Source: Symploca sp. SIO3C6
GTDB taxonomy: Bacteria; Cyanobacteriota; Cyanobacteriia; Cyanobacteriales; Coleofasciculaceae
Assembly: GCA_010692425.1 (NCBI GenBank)
Contig: JAAHHJ010000001.1
Coordinates: 186,001-250,000, forward strand
DNA: 64,000 nucleotides
Reading direction: 5' to 3'
This document shows, one piece after another, positions 8,919 to 17,177 of this stretch. A program made the position numbers and the translations under genes. The notes beneath the pieces were generated by a model. The model was not told the DNA's origin. It saw nothing but the letters and a program-made list of their open reading frames with translations, and did no database searches. Position 1 is the stretch's first letter. The number at the start of each line of letters is the position of its first letter.

Positions 8919-9701
8919 CTAACCAACTACCCGAATCGGACCTTGGGTACTAGCACTAAAAAATTGTCTAACTAGAGGATTATCAGTAGTATCAATCTCG
9001 CTAATATCACCTTGCCACTGTATCTTGCCGCTATAGAGAAAGACAACTCGATCAGCAGTGCGCCGAATCGTCGTGTCCTGGTGTGTCACCATTACATAAG
9101 TACCGCAACTGCCGTGTTCACATTGTAGCTTGCGGACTAAATCCTCAATCACCGTTGAGGCGATCGGGTCAAGCCCAGCTGTCGGTTCATCGTATAATAA
9201 AACTTCTGGGTTATCTTGGGGTTGATCTGGGTTAGAAATAATCGCACGAGCAAAGCTAACCCGCTTACGCATTCCACCTGACAAGTCAGCTGGGTACATC
9301 TCAGCAGTTCCAGACATTCCCACCATATCTAGACTTTCATTAACTAGTTGCCTGATCCTATCTCTGGGCAATTTAGAATGCTGGTAAAGTAAAAAACCGA
9401 CATTCTCGTCTACACTCAAAGAGTCAAATAAAGCCGCCTGCTGAAATACCATACCAATACCAATGGGGTCTTTGGCATCGTCGATTAAACCAGGGCGTAT
9501 CTGCCCTTGAACACGAATTTCTCCAGCATCAGGCAGCAGTAAGCCAGCAATAATTCGCAGAATGGTTGATTTCCCTGTCCCAGAGGGCCCGATAATTACT
9601 AAGGCTTCGCCCCGATGGATGGTCAAATCAACTTGATCGAGGATGATGTGACCACCAAAAGATTTACTAATTCCTTTAAGTTCAATTAGTGGCTCTGACA
9701 T
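8919..9701 (-). CDS. MlaF-like ABC transporter ATPase
   Basis: 260 residues with all ABC motifs: Walker A GPSGTGKS at 38-45, the Q-loop (GMVFQQAALFDSL), signature LSGGMRKR, Walker B VLLYDEPTAGLD and a switch His (MVTHQD). The GMRKR form of the signature and the VENVGFLL-like region fit the MlaF/Ttg2A lipid-transport subfamily. It lies upstream of the MCE gene on the same strand, separated by about 135 bases, and presumably powers that transporter with an MlaE permease encoded elsewhere. Confidence 0.9.
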   Translation of the reverse strand: MSEPLIELKGISKSFGGHIILDQVDLTIHRGEALVIIGPSGTGKSTILRIIAGLLLPDAGEIRVQGQIRPGLIDDAKDPIGIGMVFQQAALFDSLSVDENVGFLLYQHSKLPRDRIRQLVNESLDMVGMSGTAEMYPADLSGGMRKRVSFARAIISNPDQPQDNPEVLLYDEPTAGLDPIASTVIEDLVRKLQCEHGSCGTYVMVTHQDTTIRRTADRVVFLYSGKIQWQGDISEIDTTDNPLVRQFFSASTQGPIRVVG

Positions 9702-9766
9702 AAGGGGCTATAATTCCAGGAGTTCAAAGGAGTTCACAATTAATGAATGCTACTAGCGTGACATCT

Positions 9767-9796
9767 CCCACACCGAATCATAGATTACGGTGTAGG
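9767..9796 (-). ncRNA. right-end hairpin of the tnpB element (candidate omega-RNA 3' scaffold)
   Basis: On the tnpB strand, CCTACACCG (9796-9788, inside the last codons) pairs with CGGTGTGGG (9775-9767) around a 12-base loop that contains the stop codon. In IS200/IS605 elements the guide RNA of TnpB comes from the right end and overlaps the tnpB 3' end, with the guide copied from the sequence just outside. The structure is seen; the RNA assignment is inference. Confidence 0.4.
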
Positions 9797-11161
9797 CTTC
9801 TGGCTCCGCAAAGATTCCAGAACTTCCTTCGAGGTACTGTTGGTAGTAGAAGCAACTACTACTAGATTCCCTCTACGGCGTTTTATAGTGGGGAACATGC
9901 CCAGCCCCACTCGCTTTAAGTTGAGTGCACTATTGACATCGCGCTCAACAAGCAGATTCTCTTTCTCGTCGTACCACTCTCTGATGCCACAATCGGTGAA
10001 CACGAACTCGTCTCTGTAACTTAAAAGTTGAGAGGTATAAGCGGGGTTGCACTTTCTCGTTACTGCTCCAGCTTTTGAGGCTATGTAGTCCAGCACTGAG
10101 AAAAACTGACCGAATGCAGCATCAAGCCACGACTTGTTCAATCCGGATTTGACGGATTGACCATTGGGCAAATACTTCCCGTTCTTGTCCTGTTTGGCTT
10201 GGTTTCGTTTGGTTAAATTCTTGAGCTTTAAGTCTTCGTAGAAGAACACATATTTGCCTGAGCGTACCAACTCATTAGCTGTATTGTAGGCATGGTCTTT
10301 CCTTGCTCTTGCTATTCGTTGATGTTCTCTGCTCTGGCGCTTGGCAAGCAAGCGGCGAGATTTTGAACCTTTTTTCTTGAGCGATTTTCGCCTAGATACT
10401 TTAGCTAGCCTATCTTGAGACTTCCGAAAAGACTTGAGTGACGGCAGTTTGGTATTATCGGAGGTGGCTAGATAATCATCCTTGTGCAATACCGCGTCCA
10501 TTCCCATCGAGTTATCCCAAGTTGGAACAATCTTGTCAGGGCTGAACACTGGTACAGTTGGATTTTCTAGTACCAGCGAGGTATGCCAACCATCAGCCTT
10601 CTTAGTCAGAAGAAGGTTTTTAAGCTTAAACCCATCAGGTAATAAGCGATGCAACCGAATTTTTAACCATCCAGAAAGCTTAGCTATAGAAATCCATAAG
10701 CAACGTTTTTCAATTCTTTGGATAGTTATTGCCTGCCCTTCAATCTTAAGTGTGCGGTATTGTGCCGCATTTTTGAAGCGAGGTTTACCACTTCGTTTAC
10801 CATTTCTGTCCCCTTTGACAAAGCGTTCAAAAGCTTTCTTTGTCCTGTTGCAAACGTCTTGCAAGGTCTGAGATGGCAAGCGGGTAAAGTCAAGCAGTTC
10901 TCCGGAATGGTAGACCAGCGTTAGGTCTTTTTTCTTGCCTGGTAGAAGCTTTTTCTGAGAGTAGTAGTCTGGTTTGTCTTTGAGTTCGGGGAGATGGCAA
11001 ATCAAGGGGCAGGAATTAAGTGCACATCGATTCTGTTCCCACCATTGAAACCTTTCGCCTAGCTGCCAGTTGTACCAGTACTGCGCCAATCTACGCCAGT
11101 AGTTTAACTCTAGCTTTTGTGTCGTATTTGGATATGCGCGGTACTGATAGTTTAACAACAC
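9785..11161 (-). CDS. tnpB: IS605-type TnpB (OrfB) RNA-guided nuclease-like transposase accessory protein
   Basis: 458 residues from the GTG at 11161, chosen because AAGGAGG sits eight bases upstream; the GTG at 11170 overlaps that site and is unlikely. The N-terminal part has the TnpB pattern (LLNYQYRAYPNTTQK, RLPSQTLQDVCNRTKKAF, GKPRFK). RuvC catalytic acids are retained: D222 (GMD), E309 (FFYEDLKLKNL) and D408 (ERDVNSALNL). The zinc finger that normally sits between the second and third has only a lone Cys pair left (CNPAYTSQ, TDCGI) and not the two CxxC knuckles. There is no TnpA partner, so mobility would need one in trans. The gene interrupts the spacing between chlI and the mla genes. 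Confidence 0.88.
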   Translation of the reverse strand: MLLNYQYRAYPNTTQKLELNYWRRLAQYWYNWQLGERFQWWEQNRCALNSCPLICHLPELKDKPDYYSQKKLLPGKKKDLTLVYHSGELLDFTRLPSQTLQDVCNRTKKAFERFVKGDRNGKRSGKPRFKNAAQYRTLKIEGQAITIQRIEKRCLWISIAKLSGWLKIRLHRLLPDGFKLKNLLLTKKADGWHTSLVLENPTVPVFSPDKIVPTWDNSMGMDAVLHKDDYLATSDNTKLPSLKSFRKSQDRLAKVSRRKSLKKKGSKSRRLLAKRQSREHQRIARARKDHAYNTANELVRSGKYVFFYEDLKLKNLTKRNQAKQDKNGKYLPNGQSVKSGLNKSWLDAAFGQFFSVLDYIASKAGAVTRKCNPAYTSQLLSYRDEFVFTDCGIREWYDEKENLLVERDVNSALNLKRVGLGMFPTIKRRRGNLVVVASTTNSTSKEVLESLRSQKPTP

Positions 11162-11253
11162 AGGTCTCACCTCCTTCTTTTTATTATCGTTTTACCCATT
11201 GCAATGCAACAATACCGCATGACATTTGATTAGGTGGCTGCCCCACTTACACA

Positions 11254-11351
11254 GGCAATTCATGAGGGGCTGTCGCACCAAATTCATTTCGGTGCGTTTA
11301 AACGCCCCGTCCCACTCTGACCCTCCGGGTACAGACGTGGGATGAATTGCC
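11254..11351. repeat. nested palindromic structure upstream of tnpB (probable left end)
   Basis: An outer inverted repeat GGCAATTCAT (11254-11263) / ATGAATTGCC (11342-11351) encloses two inner hairpins: GCACC (11275-11279) / GGTGC (11291-11295), and TCCCAC-TCTG-ACCC / GGGT-CAGA-GTGGGA (11310-11342), the latter broken only by single-base bulges. This could form a branched structure. It begins eight bases from the chlI stop. Likely the left end of the tnpB element; an alternative is a chlI 3' end structure. Confidence 0.6.
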
Positions 11352-11358
11352 GGACAAG

Positions 11359-12435
11359 CTAAGTCGCGCTATTATCCTCCGACGACTCCTCTAATCCAAA
11401 AACCCGGCTAAAGGCTTTTTGTACTTTATAGCCTGAATCAATTGATTCGAGAGGGTCTTTGCGTAGCCGATGGCGTAGACTTAAGGTAATCACGCGGCGG
11501 ATATCTTCAACTGTAACTTCCTGACGTCCTTCAAAAGCTGCCAGTGCTTTGGCTGCTCGGTTTGTAACAATATCGCCCCGTAGCCCATCCACGTCTAGTT
11601 CTGAACAGACTTCGGAAATCTTCACTCGTAAATCGTAGTCCATCCCAACTTTCGGAAGTCGCTCTTGAGCCATAACTATCCGCTTCTGTAATTCTTCTTG
11701 AGCTGCGTGGTGCTTTTGAATGTATTCCTGTGGTTTTTGGTCGAATTCTGCCCTTTCTTCTACTATCTGCACTCGTAGGGCTGGCTCTTTCACAGTGTGG
11801 ATTTCTGCGTGCATACCGAAACGGTCAAGTAGCTGTGGTCTTAGTTCCCCTTCTTCTGGGTTGCCTGAACCGACTAACACAAAGCGTGCTGGGTGACGAA
11901 TGGAAATTCCTTCCCGTTCCACTGTGTTCCAGCCGCTGGCAGCTGAATCCAACAGTACATCTACTAAGTGGTCGTCTAATAGATTAACCTCGTCTACATA
12001 GAGGATACCACGATTAGCCTTGGCAAGGAGTCCTGGTTCAAAGGCTTTAACGCCTTCAGATAATGCTTTTTCAATATCAATGGTGCCGCAAACACGGTCT
12101 TCTGTTGCCCCTAAGGGCAAGTCAACCATAGATACCTTTTTCTTGACAATTGTCCTTGAGTGTGCTGAACCATTACCATTCATCCAGTCGGGTTCATTCG
12201 GGTCACTGTTGAAGGGGTCATCAGCAATTACGTCAATTTCTGGCAACAAGTCAGCCAATGCCCTAATGGTAGTAGACTTGCCTGTACCGCGATCGCCCAT
12301 AATCATTACCCCACCAATTTTGGGGTCAATTACATTCAGCAGTAGAGCCAGTTTCATTTCTTCCTGGCCGACAATAGCAGTGAAAGGAAATATTAAGCGG
12401 TGATCAGTCTTAGGCGCTGTGGCAGTCGGACTCAC
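11359..12435 (-). CDS. chlI: magnesium chelatase ATPase subunit I
   Basis: ChlI is the AAA+ subunit of the ChlI-ChlD-ChlH complex that inserts Mg2+ into protoporphyrin IX, the first committed step of chlorophyll synthesis. 358 residues: Walker A GDRGTGKS at 47-54, Walker B ([17 protein letters not shown]), the arginine-finger region ([13 protein letters not shown]) and sensor 2 ([20 protein letters not shown]). The start is GTG at 12435 ([17 protein letters not shown] follows), with only a weak ribosome binding site. A DUF429 gene lies upstream on the same strand and the tnpB element downstream. ChlD and ChlH are not in the window. Confidence 0.96.
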   Translation of the reverse strand: MSPTATAPKTDHRLIFPFTAIVGQEEMKLALLLNVIDPKIGGVMIMGDRGTGKSTTIRALADLLPEIDVIADDPFNSDPNEPDWMNGNGSAHSRTIVKKKVSMVDLPLGATEDRVCGTIDIEKALSEGVKAFEPGLLAKANRGILYVDEVNLLDDHLVDVLLDSAASGWNTVEREGISIRHPARFVLVGSGNPEEGELRPQLLDRFGMHAEIHTVKEPALRVQIVEERAEFDQKPQEYIQKHHAAQEELQKRIVMAQERLPKVGMDYDLRVKISEVCSELDVDGLRGDIVTNRAAKALAAFEGRQEVTVEDIRRVITLSLRHRLRKDPLESIDSGYKVQKAFSRVFGLEESSEDNSAT

Positions 12436-12471
12436 TTGGATTACCTGATAATGAGTTTTCGATGACGCTTA

Positions 12472-13254
12472 TCATTTTCCCACATTTAGATGCATCCTTT
12501 GGCTAGGTGCAGGAACGATAATGTACCCCTCAGCTTTGTTACCCAGTACCCAATTGCGCTCAATGCCCCAGTACCACCAATGGGCTGCTATATAAGCACA
12601 AATTAAACTATCAAGCTGGTCTTCGACTACTTTTAGGGCTGCACCTGTAGTAGTCATTTGTTCTAGTAGTGCATTATACATCAGATTTATGTTTATGGGT
12701 GAGTTGGAGAGGTTGAGAGTGGGTTCTAAAGTGGGCAAAAGATTAAGAATATATTGACAGAGCTTGATTAGTTCTGAGCGACGTTGGGCAAGTTTGCCTT
12801 TTTTGTATTTGAGGATGCGATTGAGACTAAATAAGTGTACTGTCGCTGGATGAGGATATACTTCGATTTGGAAACGTCCTGATTGTTTGGGCGAGATCGC
12901 TGGTGCGTGGGCAAAACCTTGTTTTTCTAGGCTCAGACCAAATTCTACGGTGCGCTGGGCAAAGGGGCGATTGAGGTTCGCCGGGTAGCAACCAGCATGA
13001 TAGCGACCAAAGTATTGGTGGGTGAGTCGATCCGGCAAGCGCATGCCCTTAGCATTAGGTATTAGCGTTGGAGCATCTACCGCAATCATGGCGGCTTCTG
13101 TGGACGAAACGCAATTTTCTACCCAACTCAGAATATCGGTAGTTGCCTGCCGTCGGTCTAAATCCAATAACTTTAGCTGTTGAGATGACCAACCTAGACA
13201 ACACAAGCCACTAGAGCCTGAACTCCAGCCTAAGTCAATTCCTAAAAATTTCAT
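12472..13254 (-). CDS. DUF429 family protein
   Basis: 260 residues. The N-terminus MKFLGIDLGWSSGSSGLCCL is an RNase-H-like/actin-like strand with GIDLGW, and DAPTL, RLPDRLTHQYF and EVYPHPA are typical DUF429 motifs, giving acidic residues suited to an RNase-H-like fold. The function is not established. The Met at 13254 is preferred over a GTG at 13269, because the AGGTGA stretch at the GTG serves better as ribosome binding site for the ATG. It ends 36 bases upstream of the chlI start. Confidence 0.8.
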   Translation of the reverse strand: MKFLGIDLGWSSGSSGLCCLGWSSQQLKLLDLDRRQATTDILSWVENCVSSTEAAMIAVDAPTLIPNAKGMRLPDRLTHQYFGRYHAGCYPANLNRPFAQRTVEFGLSLEKQGFAHAPAISPKQSGRFQIEVYPHPATVHLFSLNRILKYKKGKLAQRRSELIKLCQYILNLLPTLEPTLNLSNSPININLMYNALLEQMTTTGAALKVVEDQLDSLICAYIAAHWWYWGIERNWVLGNKAEGYIIVPAPSQRMHLNVGK

Positions 13255-13726
13255 TTTTTGTGATTTCACCTGTTGTTAGGTTGCTTAAATAAAGATGAGT
13301 CTTCAGTATTTAGCATGCTAATTTATCACCAACAAAATTCAAACCTACTGCTGTACAAGGGTTTTGTGTATTTAGAGCAAAAAATGAATTCTAAAAAACT
13401 CAGAGCTATACTGTATAGTGATTTGAAATAATAAAAACTGTTAGCTTAGCATAACAGGTACTGAAGGGCCATAAAGATTAATTTTTCTATCATTCATTTG
13501 TTAGTTGTGTTTTGCCCGTCTTAAACATGCTTAAGAAGCAAAAAAACCGTTGGTTTAGGTTTTGTTTTCTAGCTGAACAGACTATAATTATTAACTTGTA
13601 AGATAACTGTTGCTGATCAATTGATAAATTTTCGTTGATTGCTTATAAATCTTGCCGCGAGATAACGAGATAAGATTAAGTTTATCCTGATATTTAACAT
13701 AGCTTCTGTATAAAGGGACAACACCT
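13255..13726. other. intergenic region, about 470 bases
   Basis: AT-rich divergent spacer between the DUF429 gene and the outer-membrane protein gene. It holds a short palindrome CTATAC-T-GTATAG (13406-13418), which could be an operator or chance, and an imperfect AAAACC/GGTTTT inverted repeat near 13545-13565. No gene was seen. Confidence 0.4.
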
Positions 13727-15193
13727 TTGATCTGGAGACTATTTGTGCCAGCAGAGCCTGTTTCTAAATTTTCTCATCAAGATTTATTTTATGCTAATCA
13801 ATTATACAGAGGCGAAAATCAATCTAATACAACAGACTTATATCAAGAATTTAACTATAGGTTAAGTGTTTGTTTAAAGCCAGTTCCAAGTGTTGCTATT
13901 TTTGGTCTAGCAACACTTGCCTCCGGTAGTGTAACAGAACAAGTATTAGCATTAACTGAGCCTAGTGCAGTTTGGGAGTCAAAAAAAGTAAATCATTTGA
14001 CTTCTAGTGACTCTGATCAAGAACATGGGATGCAAGCAGCAAATCTCAAGAATGTGCAGAGTGCAATTGCCTTACCAGAATCAATAGTGGTACAGGAATT
14101 CACACTATCAGAGTTATCATTACCATTGCTTGAACAACAAAGAAAGGCAGAGGATAGAGGAAGAGATGGGGAGATGGGGGGATGGGCAGATGGGGGAAAA
14201 CAAGAGAGTGTGGGAAGAGGGAAGAGATGGGAAGGAGACGGGGGAATGAATGTATACAAAATTTCTACCACACCTCCCCGTCTTTCTTACTCCTCCGACA
14301 CTCCCCACACTCCCCAATCTATCCAGGGAGAGGGAGAGAGAGTTTATCTTTCTCTGGAAGCACCTGAATTTGAGAGTAATAGCACCGCCCAACCAGCAAC
14401 GGTGGTGTCAGAATTTCCAATTGCTCAACAAGAATTTTCTCCTTTACACCGTCAAAATGGTGATCAACTGCCATATCAACCGCAAAGGCTGCCTCTACTT
14501 CCCAATGAGCCAGAAAGAAAGCCTTATCAGGCTAATCCTAGCGTTACAATTATCAATCCATCTGCTTATGGTGCTTCTTGGGGTAATGCTGGAATTGGAA
14601 TTGGTTTTCAGGAGCGCACTCGTTTTAGTAATAAATCTGATGGAGTAGTAGGTGTTGGTATTGGTTTAGGTAATCCCCGTAAAAATGTTGGCTTAGAAGT
14701 GGGGATTGTAACTGTTGATTTATTAGGAGATACGCTAGAAGATGGAGCGATAAACTTAAAAATTCATCGGCAATTACCTAATGATTTTGCAGTTGCTGCT
14801 GGAGTGCAAGGAGCCATTACTTGGGGAAATACTGATGGTGGTTCTTCAGTTTATGGTGTAGTCAGTAAAAGGTTTGCTCTTAAGCAGGATCGAACCAAAT
14901 CTTTTAGTGAACTTCATGTATCAGCAGGAATTGGCGGTGGGCAATTTCGCTCTGAGTCTGATATCGATGATGGCGTCGATTCTGTGGGAGGATTTGGCAG
15001 TATAGCACTTCGCATTATTGAGCCAGTGAGTGCGATCGCAGAATGGACAGGTCAAGATCTTACAGTGGGATTGTCTGTAGTTCCCTTTCGGCAAATACCA
15101 TTAGTGATTGCTCCAGCAATTACTGATCTTACTGGCACAGCTGGTGATGGCAGCAGATTTATTCTTGGGGTTGGTTACGGCTTCTCTTGGTAA
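13727..15193 (+). CDS. outer-membrane beta-barrel-like protein with repeat-derived insertion
   Basis: 488 residues from a TTG at 13727; AAAGGG lies about 18 bases upstream. The first ~150 residues carry no clear signal peptide, except a weakly hydrophobic run (VAIFGLATLASGSVT). Residues about 145-205 are low complexity and come from purine-rich then pyrimidine-rich repeat DNA (see the repeat at 14155-14345). From about residue 285 (GASWGNAGIGIGFQERTRF) to the end, alternating Gly-rich amphipathic strands and a terminal aromatic (GVGYGFSW) fit an outer-membrane barrel. The function is unknown. A secreted CHAT protein gene follows 189 bases downstream. Confidence 0.65.
   Translation: MIWRLFVPAEPVSKFSHQDLFYANQLYRGENQSNTTDLYQEFNYRLSVCLKPVPSVAIFGLATLASGSVTEQVLALTEPSAVWESKKVNHLTSSDSDQEHGMQAANLKNVQSAIALPESIVVQEFTLSELSLPLLEQQRKAEDRGRDGEMGGWADGGKQESVGRGKRWEGDGGMNVYKISTTPPRLSYSSDTPHTPQSIQGEGERVYLSLEAPEFESNSTAQPATVVSEFPIAQQEFSPLHRQNGDQLPYQPQRLPLLPNEPERKPYQANPSVTIINPSAYGASWGNAGIGIGFQERTRFSNKSDGVVGVGIGLGNPRKNVGLEVGIVTVDLLGDTLEDGAINLKIHRQLPNDFAVAAGVQGAITWGNTDGGSSVYGVVSKRFALKQDRTKSFSELHVSAGIGGGQFRSESDIDDGVDSVGGFGSIALRIIEPVSAIAEWTGQDLTVGLSVVPFRQIPLVIAPAITDLTGTAGDGSRFILGVGYGFSW
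14155..14345. repeat. foldback low-complexity repeat inserted in frame
   Basis: A purine-rich arm (about 14157-14250, units like GATGGGGA) is followed by a pyrimidine-rich arm (about 14270-14325, units like ACTCCCCAC) that is largely complementary. Similar G/A-rich runs occur at about 4280-4315 and 26215-26250. Here the element lies inside a reading frame without breaking it. Confidence 0.65.
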
Positions 15194-15277
15194 TTAAATA
15201 CTCCTGCTGGAAACTCCAAGAAATACAAGAAATAAATGATTTAATTGACGCCAGAAACACAACCTAAAGATTCATTT

Positions 15278-15315
15278 ACCCATCTCCCCATCTCCCCATC
15301 TCCCCATCTCCCCAT
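15278..15315. repeat. CTCCCCAT octamer tandem repeat
   Basis: Four to five copies of CTCCCCAT in the spacer just upstream of the CHAT gene. The same octamer recurs at 24885-24937 and 36330-36354. Confidence 0.85.
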
Positions 15316-15382
15316 TTCACCCTACTCGATTGGATATTTTTTTTATTTGGAAGTCCCTAACTGCGAATTTGCTATTAGTGTA

Positions 15383-17062
15383 ATGACAAATTTAAACTCA
15401 TTTCTAAAAATAGGTTTGGCTTTAAGCTTGATTTTGGTTGCGGTTGCTCCTAGTAAGGCCCAGTCTGGCAACCAGTCAGATATCACCGGACCAAATCCGG
15501 TAGAAATTATTCCCACTGATTCTAATGATGCCGAGCCTGGAAAATCATCAGATACCACTGGACCAAATCCAGTGGAAGTCATTCCCACTGATTCTAATGA
15601 TGCCCAATCTGGCAACCAATCAGATACCACTGGACCCAATTCAGTGGAAGCTAGTCCCACTCAAGATAGTGAAACAGAAAATATAGAGGAAGTTCAGACC
15701 AACAAAGTTGCACCAAAGGTAAATCGTCCTGCTTACGAGAGTTTACTACAAAAAGCTAACTTTAAATTAGCTGTACAGCTTCAAGAAGAATTTCAAGCCG
15801 AAGAATTTAGAAATCACCTTGGAATTGAGCTATATGGAACCTTGCCTGCTGTTGAAGATGTTTCTGAGAAGTTGTATGAGCTGTGGCAACAGACAGGTAA
15901 GAAAGCCGCGTTTATTTATGTCTCTTCTCAGTCTGAGCAACTAGAAACTTTTACAATTTTTCCCCAGACTACCGATAGTAACACTGAAAGCTTGAAAGCT
16001 GCTGCTGGCAAGCAGAGTTCGTCTAGTAGTATTGAAGAAGTAACACTGCGTGAAACATTGCCTGATGTCTCGCGACAGATATTGCTAGATCAAGTTGAGA
16101 AGTTTCGTCGGGAAATCACTATCCCTAGAAAGCGTAAATTCACAACCTATTTGAAGCCTGCTCAACAACTTTATCAGTGGCTAATTGCTCCTGTAGAAGA
16201 ACAATTACAAACTAATGAGATTGATATTGTTGTTTTTTCTATGGATGCTGGATTGCGCTCACTCCCTGTGGCTGCTCTTCATGATGGTCAACAGTTTTTA
16301 ATTGAAAAATACGGAGTTGCCGTAGTTCCTAGTTTTGCTCTGGCGGATCTCGGTTATACTGATGTTAGACAAGCCCCTGTCTTAGCAATGGGAGCCTCCA
16401 AATTTACTGAGTTATCTCCACTACCAGCTGTCCCCATTGAACTGCAAAACGTTAGCATAGGAACTTGGCAAGGCGCATCTTTTCTCAATGAAAGATTTAC
16501 TCTAGATAACTTCAAAATACAGAATAAACAACAACAATTTGGTATTATTCATTTGGCCACTCATGCAGAATTTAGACCAGGAGAATTAAGTAATTCTTTC
16601 ATCCAGTTTTTTGATGAAAGATTAAGCGTAACTAAACTCCGGAAAATTGCTAATGAACTTGGTTGGAGTACAGCGACAACTTCTCCGATTGAATTATTAA
16701 TTCTTAGTGCTTGCCAAACTGCTCTCGGTGATGAACAAGCGGAGTTAGGATTTGCTGGTTTAGCTGTTCAATCCGGTGTTAAATCTGCCTTGGCTAGTTT
16801 GTGGTATGTAAGCGATGCAGGAACTTTAGCATTAATGAGTGAATTTTATCAACACTTAAGCCAAACTCCAGTGAAAACTGTGGCCTTACAGCAAACGCAG
16901 TTAGCAATGCTCAGAGGTGAAGTTCTAGTAGAGAATGGAAAGCTAAAATTATCTGATGGAAAGACTATATCCCTGCCGCCCGAATTAGCTGTACAGGGAA
17001 ATTTTAATCTGTCCCATCCCTACTTTTGGTCTGCTTTTACTATGATTGGGAATTGGAACTAG
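15383..17062 (+). CDS. secreted CHAT-domain (caspase-like) protein
   Basis: 559 residues from the ATG at 15383. A TTG at 15245 would extend it through octamer-repeat DNA and hide the signal peptide, so it is rejected. The N-terminus (FLKIGLALSLILVAVAPSKA) is a clear signal peptide. Residues about 28-93 are 2.7 copies of a 24-residue repeat. A coiled region follows, then a CHAT domain from about 280 to the end with the catalytic dyad visible: H394 in HLATHAEF and C444 in LSACQTALGD. CHAT proteins are caspase/separase-like peptidases; a secreted one would act in the periplasm or outside. It probably pairs with the upstream barrel gene. Confidence 0.88.
   Translation: MTNLNSFLKIGLALSLILVAVAPSKAQSGNQSDITGPNPVEIIPTDSNDAEPGKSSDTTGPNPVEVIPTDSNDAQSGNQSDTTGPNSVEASPTQDSETENIEEVQTNKVAPKVNRPAYESLLQKANFKLAVQLQEEFQAEEFRNHLGIELYGTLPAVEDVSEKLYELWQQTGKKAAFIYVSSQSEQLETFTIFPQTTDSNTESLKAAAGKQSSSSSIEEVTLRETLPDVSRQILLDQVEKFRREITIPRKRKFTTYLKPAQQLYQWLIAPVEEQLQTNEIDIVVFSMDAGLRSLPVAALHDGQQFLIEKYGVAVVPSFALADLGYTDVRQAPVLAMGASKFTELSPLPAVPIELQNVSIGTWQGASFLNERFTLDNFKIQNKQQQFGIIHLATHAEFRPGELSNSFIQFFDERLSVTKLRKIANELGWSTATTSPIELLILSACQTALGDEQAELGFAGLAVQSGVKSALASLWYVSDAGTLALMSEFYQHLSQTPVKTVALQQTQLAMLRGEVLVENGKLKLSDGKTISLPPELAVQGNFNLSHPYFWSAFTMIGNWN
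15464..15661 (+). repeat. 72-bp tandem repeats in the CHAT gene
   Basis: Two full 72-base units (15464-15535, 15536-15607) and a partial third (to 15661), each encoding a version of GNQSDTTGPNPVE...PTDSNDA. Copies differ mainly at single bases, so the duplication is fairly recent. Confidence 0.85.
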
Positions 17063-17177
17063 AGCATCAATTAACGAGTCTCTATCGTTCATAATTCATA
17101 AGTTCATGGTTTATAGTCCAATGAACAATTAACAATTGACGCTGAACCAGGAATTAATTGTGTAATAACAACCTGAA

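Larger units (their letters stand above)
9725..11358 (-). mobile_element. solitary tnpB element between chlI and mlaF
   Basis: Approximate limits: from the structured region just after the chlI stop (left end, 11254-11351) through tnpB to beyond its 3' hairpin (right end near 9725-9766). There are no terminal inverted repeats, as expected for the IS200/IS605 family, so the exact ends cannot be fixed from one copy. Confidence 0.5.

Noticed and set aside
10482-10924. Plus-strand frames opposite tnpB
   Set aside because: Antisense shadows of a well supported coding region.
13406-13418. CTATAC-T-GTATAG as an operator
   Set aside because: Too short and single; no matching copy or regulator identified.
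14250-14648. Overlapping frames in the barrel gene, both strands
   Set aside because: They arise from low-complexity repeat DNA and overlap the better supported gene.
15245-15382. TTG-initiated N-terminal extension of the CHAT protein
   Set aside because: It translates the CTCCCCAT repeat and would bury the signal peptide.
15464-15661. CRISPR-like direct repeats
   Set aside because: Units are contiguous without spacers and are in frame in a coding sequence; no cas genes in the window.
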